The notes beneath the pieces were generated by a model. That model did not search any database and was not told the DNA's origin. It worked only from the letters and a program-made list of their open reading frames with translations. Below, piece by piece: positions 50,201 through 56,863 of a stretch of DNA of 64,000 nt (positions are counted from its first letter, which is position 1; every line of letters begins with the position of its first letter). Position numbers and translations under genes: made by a program. Source of the DNA: Flavobacteriales bacterium (GTDB taxonomy: Bacteria > Bacteroidota > Bacteroidia > Flavobacteriales_F > PHOS-HE28); contig JADJKO010000002.1 in assembly GCA_016705955.1 (NCBI GenBank), positions 496,001 to 560,000 of the forward strand, read 5' to 3'.

Positions 50201-50717
50201 GCGCATGGTGCATGGCCACGCCTTTCGGTCGGCCGGTGCTTCCACTGGTGAAGAGCACGTAAGCGAGGTTTTCCGGCTTGGCTGGACAGGCCCCTTCGAA
50301 GAGTGGCCCGTTCTTCATGTCAAGTTCTTCGATCAACAGGACCTTGGCCTTGCTGCCCTTGAAGAGATGCTGGTGCGCCTTGTCCGTGATCACTGCGGGA
50401 GGTGCTGCATCCTCCAGCATCAGCGCGATGCGTTCGGTAGGGTAGGCCGGATCGATGGGAACGTAGGCGGCGCCGGCGCGAACAATGCCCAGTACGCTGA
50501 TGATGAGTTCGGGAGCGCGCTCGAGGCAGAGTGCGACGGTGCTTGAGGTACCTACACCGGACTCGATCAGTAAAGCGGCCATCCGCTTGGAGCGTTCGGA
50601 CAACTCTCCAAAGGAAACGCGACGATCCCCTGTGATCATGGCATCCTTGTCAAGCGCGGCGCTGCCACTGCGATCAATGAGTTCTATGAGGTTGGCTGGC
50701 TTGGGACCGTGGCTCAT
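44253..50717 (-). CDS. Hybrid NRPS-PKS megasynthase: A-PCP-KS-AT-ACP-aminotransferase
   Basis: 2154 residues. Adenylation 1-510 (YGPTEGHVV; core Asp202), PCP with Ser552 in DLGGNSLLS, ketosynthase about 612-1035 with Cys785 (TACSTS), His921 and His960, acyltransferase about 1130-1420 with Ser1232 (GHSIGE) and HAFH, the malonyl-type motif. ACP Ser1555 is in MGLDSL. A class III PLP aminotransferase covers about 1660-2080 with Lys1923 in YGKVIGGG. There is no ketoreductase, dehydratase or methyltransferase. AMT fusions of this kind (mycosubtilin, iturin, microginin) convert the beta-keto thioester to a beta-amine. The C-terminal PPVPGARIGRTEKGEPAWFIP tail is the linker usually leading into a C domain. 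The ATG at 50717 was chosen. Confidence 0.93.
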   Translation of the reverse strand: MSHGPKPANLIELIDRSGSAALDKDAMITGDRRVSFGELSERSKRMAALLIESGVGTSSTVALCLERAPELIISVLGIVRAGAAYVPIDPAYPTERIALMLEDAAPPAVITDKAHQHLFKGSKAKVLLIEELDMKNGPLFEGACPAKPENLAYVLFTSGSTGRPKGVAMHHAPLMNLIQWQLRTSVLKEGERTLQFAPISFDVSFQEIFATFAQGGTLVLITDEDRLNSTQLLRKIITEKINRIIVPFVALQYLAEAVERTGEVPASLKEVFTSGEQLKITPAVANLFKQLPGCRFCNQYGPTEGHVVSELELKGDPAKWPALPNIGKAIDNVKLLILDEAMKPVKKGEEGELYLGGACVATGYIGRDDLTAERFLADPFDAGGRLYRTGDRAVELSNGEIDYKGRIDGQVKVRGYRIELGEVEVALEKHASIEQAVANVREDRPGLKRLVGYYVAKEEVSVNDLRKHLASLLPDYMVPSAFVAVKELPRTPSGKIDRKALPAPDVKRPELDVAFAAPRSAVQKTLANVWADLLGIDRVGINDNFFDLGGNSLLSIQCVAQLEGHGLKLPIVKLYQHPTIAACAAFLEGNDRAVSPAEMAKERVRSMHASSAKRDVAIIGMSGRFPGAANVEELWKNLLDKKNSISTWSVEEIDPSIPDEVKNDPDYVKARGVITDADKFDAGFFGVNPKVAALMDPQQRVFLETAWAALEDAAYDPAQFAGLIGVYAGMGNNTYFTRNVIGHPELIEQVGDFQVMTGNEKDYIATRLAFEFDLRGPALSIHTACSTSLVAIAQAFKALRDGECDMALAGGIALTVPFNSGIVYNDGGMYSPDGSTRTFDAEGKGTSFSDGVGIIVLKRLDDAIRDNDHIYATIKGAALNNDGSDKASFTAPSVRGQADVIAMAQADAGVSPDQITYVETHGTATPLGDPIEVEALTLAFGGKTKGHHCVIGSIKSNIGHLTPAAGAAGVIKTALALREEVIPSNIGFETPNPAIDFANSPFRVADANIAWPRTNTQRFAGVSSFGVGGTNAHVILTEPPVAVASSPSRNKQLLMLSAKTKTSLDAMTENLRAWLEAHPNGSLADAAFTLQLGRRSFKHRRLIVGGSHGEVIDAIANKDPNLIGTRELHEAAPGVVFMFPGQGSQYVHMGRDLHASEPVFAQHFDQCCTLFSKELGVDLKAIIFPKSGDEEKAAEQLKQTIYTQASLFTMHYSLAKLWMHWGIVPDAMMGHSIGEFAAGCLAGVFSLEDAVTLVANRSRMMQELPGGGMLSVRAAEEDVVKKLPEGCSLAANNGPQLCVASGPHEAIAKLQAELEKGGITCKLLVTSHAFHSPMMDAMVAPYKKVIESVKLNAPRIPIISTVTAEWLKDDEAVSSKYWSDHLRATVRFAQAVKFAWRDADRVMLEVGPRTTATTLARQQSSDPKKQAAVSSLTDSAGNGNELTQVLKAVGGLWQSGVLIDWSKFYEREERHRISLPTYAFERVRHWVDPVAMVADGGRAIASTTIEAPVPNGADANLTPKEALIAQIKHLLEESSGLELAEASPEETFLEMGLDSLFLTQVATSLSKKFGVKVSFRQLNEELPNLDKLADHILPHWSNTGAGAGASGKGAVAPAPATSAFEDAPELKKVFGAQARIVKEKVDDMSPHQRAWFDAFVTRYTKKTAKSKAFTQENRQMMADPRVVTGFKPQTKELTYQVVVDKSRGCHLTDIDGNHYVDILSGFGSSMFGYMPDFIREACHKQLDAGVEIGPMHPLAADVSRLLCELTGGERAAVCNTGSEAVLGAMRMARTVTGRSLIIAFSGSYHGINDEVIIRGSKSKKSYPGAPGIMPEAVQNMLILDYGTPESLQIIKERCHEAAAVLVEPVQSRRMEFRPVDFLREVRTITKQHGAALIFDEVITGFRMHQNGAQGLFGIQADIGTYGKVIGGGMPIGAMIGTHEWMDALDGGYWQFGDDSVPPSGVTYFAGTFVRHPLTMAAAKAALLHMKEVGPVLQERINDMTSDMVKRVNGLFDKYQLPYRWVNFGSAFKTKYDESVNYTELFFMLMRYHGVHVLDFPHFLTTAHTTADVEHIIATVEKTCKELRESGFMPERTYPIETVNSSLNGHARKADRRVMQSSEPPVPGARIGRTEKGEPAWFIPDPEREGKYAMVLQQN

Positions 50718-51018
50718 CAAGGGCGTTGATTGGAATGCATCAGAGCTTCTATCAGGACCGAGGTCGGATGACAGGGGCGCCGTGCGATGTGGAACATGGA
50801 TAAGGGCCTTGCAACGCGATCGTCGGGTGGTGGGTTGCCCTCGAACCTCAAAGCCGAGCCGAAGGTAATTCGTGCTACAGGAAGCATCGACTGCGAGAAA
50901 CCTTGGTCATCCATGGAACGCTGTTCATCGGGAACATCCGGCAGTTCGTGGATGCCGGTTGGTTCCCAAGCCCTGAAGTCGGACCCCGGGAACCTACTTT
51001 AGCGGGCCTTTTTCACAA
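50718..51018. other. Divergent intergenic region upstream of the biosynthetic operon
   Basis: About 300 bp between the megasynthase start (minus) and the large secreted protein (plus). I see no convincing gene, tRNA, strong palindrome or clear Bacteroidota promoter pair. TACTTTAG at 50995 partly resembles the TAnnTTTG -7 element for the plus-strand gene, but no TTTG -33 element is correctly spaced. Confidence 0.4.
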
Positions 51019-54000
51019 ATGCCCCGTCCATCCTTCGGTCTGCCTCTGCTTTTGGCCTTATCCCTGTGCGCCTCGTTGGGCGCTCAAGGGCAGACGAATG
51101 GCCAGAACCGATCGGTGCGGATGTGGGCAACGGTGCAGAACTCGCCGCCCAGCATCACCCTGAACTGGTTGAGCCATAGCGGCCCGACCGGATACACCAT
51201 CTACCGGAAGCTGAAGGGTGGAACCTCCTGGGGAACCGCGATCGGTACCGCTTCGTCATCCGCCACGCAATTCGCGGACAATGCGGTGTCGATCAATACC
51301 TCATACGAGTACAAAGTGGTCCGCACCACCTCGAGTTCCGGTGATGGGCAGGGGTATGTGAACTCGGGGATCGAACTGGCCATGGTGGAGGACCGGGGGA
51401 AGATCGTGCTCCTCGTGGACAACACCTTCACCACATCCCTTGCGGCCCAGTTGATCCAATTGGAGCAGGACCTGGAAGGGGAGGGCTGGACCGTGATCCG
51501 CCAGGATGTGAGCCGCACGGCGCCGGTGACATCGATCAAGTCGATCATCACCACCGCATACAACGCTGATCCGACCCGCGTGAAGGCCGTGTTCCTGTTC
51601 GGACATGTGCCTGTTCCGAGAAGTGGGAACCTGGCACCCGACGGACATGGAGAGCACTTTGGCGCATGGGCCGCTGATGTCTATTACGGCGATGTGAACG
51701 GGATCTGGACCGACAACTCGGTGAATAGCACGGGCGCGAGCTGGAGTGGCAATTACAATGTCCCGGGTGATGGTAAGTTCGATCAAACGATCATCCCCTC
51801 AACGGTGGAACTCCAGGTCGGTCGTGTGGACCTCTATGATCTTCCGGCCTTTCCTCAGAGTGAGACCACCTTGCTTTCCAACTACCTCACCAAGCTGCAC
51901 CAATGGAAGGTGAAGCAACTCATAGCGGTGGACCGGGCGGTGGTGGATGACAACTTCACCACCTACACGGATGCGTTCTCCCAGACCGGCTGGCGAGGCT
52001 TCGGACCGTTGGTGCATCCGAACAATGTCTTCTCCGGGGATTACTTCACGGAACTGAACGCCCAAGCTGATCTCTGGAGCTACGGTTGTGGCGGTGGCAC
52101 ATGGACCAGTTGCAGTAACGTAGCGACGACTGCGCAATTCGCCAGCAACAGCCCTAAAGGGATCTTCACGGTCCTCTTCGGCAGCTACTTCGGTGATTTC
52201 GATTACCAGAACAACTTGTTCCGGGCGGCGCTCGCTTCAGGCAAGACACTCACGAACATGTGGGCGGGCTATCCGAACTGGTTCATTCACCATATGGGCA
52301 TGGGGGAGACCGTCGGTTACTCCACCATGCTGACGCAGAACAACGGCAATGGCCATTACGAACCGGCCAATCCACAACCGGGTCGGGTACACATCGCGCT
52401 GATGGGCGATCCCACCTTGCGCATGCACATCGTAGCACCGCCTGGTAATGTGCAGGCATCATCCGCCAACGGAGCTAGTACCACCGTGACGTGGACTGCT
52501 TCACCCGAACCCGGACTCTTGGGTTACCATGTCTATCGCTTCAACACCACCACCCAGTTGTGGGAGCGACGCACCACGAATGCAGTTGCGGGACTGACCT
52601 ACACGGACAACACAGCCGGGCTCAGTGGACAGGTGCGCTACATGGTGCGTGCGTTGAAGTTGCAGGTCTCGTACAGTGGTAGTTATTACAACTTGAGCAT
52701 GGGTGCCTTCGGGCAGATCACCCTGAACCCGACCAGTACGGATTGTTTGGGTGTGGTGGGTGGAGCCGCCATGCCGGGAACCACGTGCAATGACGGCAAC
52801 GCCTGCACCACGGGGGATCTCTGGAGCGCCACCTGCCAGTGCGCAGGGACCTTGAGCCCGGATTCGGACGGTGATGGGGTGTGCAACGCGCTAGACGGCT
52901 GCCCGAACGATGCGAACAAGATCGCACCGGGCCAATGCGGCTGCGGGAACTTGGAGCCCGGAAGTCCGTGCAATGATGGCAATGCCGCAACGATCGGCGA
53001 TGTGATCGGCGCCAATTGCGTGTGCGCTGGTCTATTGGTGGACTGCCTCGGTGTGACCGGTGGATCCGCATTGCCGGGAACCGCCTGCAACGACAACAAT
53101 AGCGCAACAGGAAATGATACGTGGAGCGCGCAATGCCAGTGCATCGGACAGGTGATCGATTGCATGGGTGTTCCCGGTGGATCGTCGTTGCCCGGAAGCG
53201 CGTGTAACGACGGTAACGCACAGACCGTGAGCGATACCTGGACCGCAGGATGCCAATGCATCGGGACTCCGGTTGATTGCCTGGGCGTTCCGGGAGGAAC
53301 GGCGTTACCCGGCACGGCGTGTAATGATGGTAACCCCAACACCGGGAACGATACCTGGAATGCGAGCTGTCAGTGCATCGGTCAGTTGGTGGATTGCAAT
53401 GGTGTTCCGGGTGGAACGGCCGTGCTCGATCTCTGTGGAGTTTGTGGAGGGAACAATGCGTGTGTGGATGTGCAAGTGTGCTACACCCTCGTCGGCTTGC
53501 CCAACCCAGATAGTGAGGAAGCGGAGAACGGGAACATCTACAACAACATCGGTGCGCTGGATCTTGTGCGTGATAGCGAACCGAACCCGTGGCGCGGGAA
53601 CCAGTTCGTGGCCCTGCGCTTCACCGGGGTCGATGTGCCTGCGGGTGCGACGATCGTGAATGCGTACGTGCAATTCACTTCGCGCGGAACCAGCGGCATC
53701 GATCCGTGCAACCTAAACCTGTCCTTCCAGAACGCGGACAATGCGGAGCCGCTTTACTGGACGCCCTTCAACTTCACTGCTCGACCACGCACGACCACGA
53801 TCCCGTGGAACCCACCGTTGTGGCCCACCGCGAACCAATCCGGAACAGCACAGCGCACCTCGAACATCGCTTTGTTGATGCAGCTTGTCGTGAACCGACC
53901 CGGTTGGACAAGTGGCAATGCGATGGCCGTATTCGTGCAGGGTATCGGTCGTCGCTCCGCGTGGAGCTGGGATCTGGATCACGCGCGCGCCGCGAAGCTT

Positions 54001-56658
54001 TGCGTTGCCTACGCCTTGCCTCCGATCGATTGCCAAGGAGTGGTGGGTGGTCCGGCAGTGCCGGGTTCAGCTTGCAATGATGGGGATGCGACCACGGGTA
54101 ATGACACGTGGAATGCATCATGCACATGCGTGGGCGTTCCGTTGGATTGCGCGGGTGTTCCGGGAGGAAGTGCGCTTCCGGGAACGATGTGCGATGATGG
54201 CGATGCGACCACCGGTGATGACCAATGGTCCGCAGGTTGTGTGTGCATCGGCCTTCCGATCGATTGTGAAGGGATACCGGGCGGGTCGGCATTTCCAGGA
54301 ACTTCGTGTGATGATGGCAACGCAGGGACCACCAATGATGTGTGGACCGCTGGTTGCCAATGCATCGGTGAGTTGATCGATTGTCTTGGTGTCCCCGGCG
54401 GATCGGCGTTGCCAGGTTCTCCATGCGATGATGGCAATATCCTCACCGGCGATGACCAGTGGAGTGTTTCATGCACTTGCGCTGGAGTTCCGATGGATTG
54501 TCTCGGCGTACCGGGCGGTTCCGCCGTTGTGGGTTCACCCTGCGATGATGACGATGCAACAACGGGCAATGATGTGTGGGACGCGGAGTGTGCGTGCGCA
54601 GGTCTCTTGATCGATTGCCTGGGTGTTCCGGGCGGGGCATCCCTTCCGGGGACTGCGTGTGACGATGGCGTCGTCCTCACGGTGGATGATCTGTACAATG
54701 CAGCTTGCGTTTGCGAAGGCATACCGGTGGATGAGGATTGTGAAGGTGTGCCATTCGGCCCATCACAACCGGGGACGCCTTGCGATGATGGCGATCCGCT
54801 CACCGGCGAGGACACATGGACCCCGACGTGTACGTGCATCGGATCGCTCATCGATTGCGAAGGGGTGGCTGGAGGTTCAGCGATCGCCGGTACGGCATGT
54901 GACGATGGTGATCCGAACACAGGTGATGACATATGGAGCGTTGACTGCACCTGTGCCGGACTGCCATTGGATTGCGAAAGTGTTCCGGGTGGCGCGGCCA
55001 CCGTCGGGTCGCCGTGTGATGATGGTGATCCGAACACGGGCGATGATGTCTGGTCGAACGACTGTGCGTGTGCCGGTCTTCCACTGGACTGTCTGGGAAT
55101 TCCGGGCGGAACGAATACCATCGGGACGATATGCGACGATGGTGATCCAGCCACTGGTGATGATGTTTGGACCGCACAATGTGCGTGTATCGGGCTGCTG
55201 ATCGATTGTGAAGGAGTGCCGGGCGGGACATCGTTGTCGGGGTCCAGCTGTGATGATGGTGATGCTTCGACGGGGAATGATGAGTGGTCGGAGGATTGCA
55301 CCTGTGCCGGACTTCCGATCGATTGCCTTGGTGTTCCGGGTGGTTCGGCAACGCCGGGTTCGCCGTGCGACGATGACGATGCAGCTACCGGCGAGGACCG
55401 TTGGAATAGTGACTGCATGTGTGCGGGATCGTTGATCGACTGTGCAGGCGTTGCAGGAGGATCGTCGTTCAGTGGTACCGCATGTGATGATGGCGATCCT
55501 GCGACCGGCGACGATCAATGGACATCCGATTGCGAATGTGTGGGTCTGGTGATCGATTGCCTCGGCATACCAGGTGGTCCTGCACAGATCGGCACGCCTT
55601 GCAACGATGGCAGCATCTTCACCGGTGATGACCAGTGGACGTCAACCTGCGAATGTGAAGGCCTGCTGATCGACTGCGAGGGTGTGCCGGGCGGACCGGC
55701 CTTGACAGGTGTGCCTTGTGATGATGGCGATCCGGTAACGGTGAACGACACCTGGTCCGATGGCTGCGATTGCGTGGGACTCACGCCGGATTGCGTTGGC
55801 ATACCGGGAGGACCGGCGTTGCCGGGAACGCCTTGCGATGATGGCAACAACGCGACCGGGAACGATACCTATTCACTGGACTGTGCATGTGCTGGCCTTG
55901 TGATCGATTGTTTGGGAACTCCAGGTGGACCCGCGTTACCCGGATCGGTCTGTGACGACGAGAACCCGGATACAGGAAATGACGGATGGACGAGTGGGTG
56001 CATCTGCACCGGTGAAGCATACGATTGCGCTGGTGTGCCGGGAGGTCTTGCCTTGCCGGGGACACCGTGTGATGACGGCAACCCGAACACGGTGACGGAC
56101 ACATGGACCTCCAACTGCGCATGCGTCGGACAACCGTTGGACTGTGTGGGTGTGGTGAATGGAACCGCGTTCATTGATGGCTGCGGTGTGTGTGCGGGGG
56201 GAACCACCGGGATCGCACCGAACCCGGATAGCGATAATGACCTTGCGCTGGATTGCTTGGACAATTGCCCGGATCTCCCCAACATGGACCAAGCGGATTT
56301 CGATGTGGATGGCATCGGCAACCTCTGCGACAATTGCCCGTGGATCTCCAACCCGGGCCAAGAGGACGATAACCTGAATGGCGTGGGTAATGTGTGCGAT
56401 GAGGTCGGTATCGGTGAAGTTTCCGCTGCGCCGCTGTTACACGCACTTCCGAATCCGACCCTTGGCATCATTCGATTGTCGAGCATTCCATCCGATGCGC
56501 GTGAAGTGCTGGTGCTCGATCCGTTGGGAGCCTTGCGTCAGCGCATGCCCATTGCTACGGTGCTTGATCTCAGCGGCCTCGCACAAGGAACCTACACCTT
56601 GGTGCTGGTGGATGCCACCATGAGACCCCTTGGTCGGGTCCGGGTGGTCCGCTTCTGA
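51019..56658 (+). CDS. Giant secreted T9SS protein: C25-like domain plus four-Cys tandem repeats
   Basis: 1879 residues. Signal peptide 1-24; Fn3-like region to about 125; gingipain (C25)-like domain about 130-470 (GKFDQTIIPSTVELQVGRVDL, HIALMGDPTLRMH); second Fn3 to 572. Then four 39-residue Cys repeats, a beta-sandwich insert about 800-1000 (VALRFTGVDVPAGATIVNAYVQF, like DNRLRE/CBM96), eighteen more repeats, thrombospondin-3-like repeats about 1715-1800 and a type A sorting domain (NPTLGIIRLSS to VRVVRF). The catalytic His of C25 aligns with Cys357 in SYGCGGG and the catalytic Cys with Ser389 in FGSYFGDF, so it may be inactive. T9SS would export it to the surface. Confidence 0.88.
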   Translation: MPRPSFGLPLLLALSLCASLGAQGQTNGQNRSVRMWATVQNSPPSITLNWLSHSGPTGYTIYRKLKGGTSWGTAIGTASSSATQFADNAVSINTSYEYKVVRTTSSSGDGQGYVNSGIELAMVEDRGKIVLLVDNTFTTSLAAQLIQLEQDLEGEGWTVIRQDVSRTAPVTSIKSIITTAYNADPTRVKAVFLFGHVPVPRSGNLAPDGHGEHFGAWAADVYYGDVNGIWTDNSVNSTGASWSGNYNVPGDGKFDQTIIPSTVELQVGRVDLYDLPAFPQSETTLLSNYLTKLHQWKVKQLIAVDRAVVDDNFTTYTDAFSQTGWRGFGPLVHPNNVFSGDYFTELNAQADLWSYGCGGGTWTSCSNVATTAQFASNSPKGIFTVLFGSYFGDFDYQNNLFRAALASGKTLTNMWAGYPNWFIHHMGMGETVGYSTMLTQNNGNGHYEPANPQPGRVHIALMGDPTLRMHIVAPPGNVQASSANGASTTVTWTASPEPGLLGYHVYRFNTTTQLWERRTTNAVAGLTYTDNTAGLSGQVRYMVRALKLQVSYSGSYYNLSMGAFGQITLNPTSTDCLGVVGGAAMPGTTCNDGNACTTGDLWSATCQCAGTLSPDSDGDGVCNALDGCPNDANKIAPGQCGCGNLEPGSPCNDGNAATIGDVIGANCVCAGLLVDCLGVTGGSALPGTACNDNNSATGNDTWSAQCQCIGQVIDCMGVPGGSSLPGSACNDGNAQTVSDTWTAGCQCIGTPVDCLGVPGGTALPGTACNDGNPNTGNDTWNASCQCIGQLVDCNGVPGGTAVLDLCGVCGGNNACVDVQVCYTLVGLPNPDSEEAENGNIYNNIGALDLVRDSEPNPWRGNQFVALRFTGVDVPAGATIVNAYVQFTSRGTSGIDPCNLNLSFQNADNAEPLYWTPFNFTARPRTTTIPWNPPLWPTANQSGTAQRTSNIALLMQLVVNRPGWTSGNAMAVFVQGIGRRSAWSWDLDHARAAKLCVAYALPPIDCQGVVGGPAVPGSACNDGDATTGNDTWNASCTCVGVPLDCAGVPGGSALPGTMCDDGDATTGDDQWSAGCVCIGLPIDCEGIPGGSAFPGTSCDDGNAGTTNDVWTAGCQCIGELIDCLGVPGGSALPGSPCDDGNILTGDDQWSVSCTCAGVPMDCLGVPGGSAVVGSPCDDDDATTGNDVWDAECACAGLLIDCLGVPGGASLPGTACDDGVVLTVDDLYNAACVCEGIPVDEDCEGVPFGPSQPGTPCDDGDPLTGEDTWTPTCTCIGSLIDCEGVAGGSAIAGTACDDGDPNTGDDIWSVDCTCAGLPLDCESVPGGAATVGSPCDDGDPNTGDDVWSNDCACAGLPLDCLGIPGGTNTIGTICDDGDPATGDDVWTAQCACIGLLIDCEGVPGGTSLSGSSCDDGDASTGNDEWSEDCTCAGLPIDCLGVPGGSATPGSPCDDDDAATGEDRWNSDCMCAGSLIDCAGVAGGSSFSGTACDDGDPATGDDQWTSDCECVGLVIDCLGIPGGPAQIGTPCNDGSIFTGDDQWTSTCECEGLLIDCEGVPGGPALTGVPCDDGDPVTVNDTWSDGCDCVGLTPDCVGIPGGPALPGTPCDDGNNATGNDTYSLDCACAGLVIDCLGTPGGPALPGSVCDDENPDTGNDGWTSGCICTGEAYDCAGVPGGLALPGTPCDDGNPNTVTDTWTSNCACVGQPLDCVGVVNGTAFIDGCGVCAGGTTGIAPNPDSDNDLALDCLDNCPDLPNMDQADFDVDGIGNLCDNCPWISNPGQEDDNLNGVGNVCDEVGIGEVSAAPLLHALPNPTLGIIRLSSIPSDAREVLVLDPLGALRQRMPIATVLDLSGLAQGTYTLVLVDATMRPLGRVRVVRF
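52741..53391 (+). repeat. First block of 39-residue (117-bp) Cys repeats
   Basis: Four repeat units of the form DCxGVxGGxxxPGTxCNDGN..TxxDTWxxxCxCxG, with one TSP3-like insertion after the first. Each unit has Cys at positions 2, 16, 32 and 34. Confidence 0.85.
54028..56139 (+). repeat. Main block of eighteen 39-residue (117-bp) Cys repeats
   Basis: 2112 bp, 18 units averaging 117 bp. The units differ by many substitutions but keep DC-x-G-V-x-GG, the second Cys followed by DDG(D/N), T-G-(N/D)-D-x-W and C-x-C-x-G. Divergence is much greater than in the related array at 60108-61670. Confidence 0.9.
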
Positions 56659-56863
56659 TCCACTTCCCGTTCGTTCGGTCACCACGCTCGTCGGATCATC
56701 ACCGGGGTTCGCAGAGATCCCAAGGGTCCGGTTGTGACCATTTGAAACCTGATCGGTTCCCTGTGGGTACAAAGGCCCCGGTTCAAGGATCATCCTCCGG
56801 GTTCCATCGCGCTGCCACGTGATGGTACCCACACCAAAAGAGCTGATCCTCGGCCGCTCCAAC

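Noticed and set aside
54009..55418. 469-codon antisense open frame over the Cys-repeat array
   Set aside because: It is a low-complexity reflection of the plus-strand repeats (PSSHGxPGxAxPPGTPxQS). The plus-strand gene has a signal peptide, domains and a sorting domain.
56659..56863. Possible promoter between the two giant T9SS genes (TTTG at 56741 and TA at 56769)
   Set aside because: Spacing and the -7 sequence do not fit the Bacteroidota TTTG / TAnnTTTG consensus.
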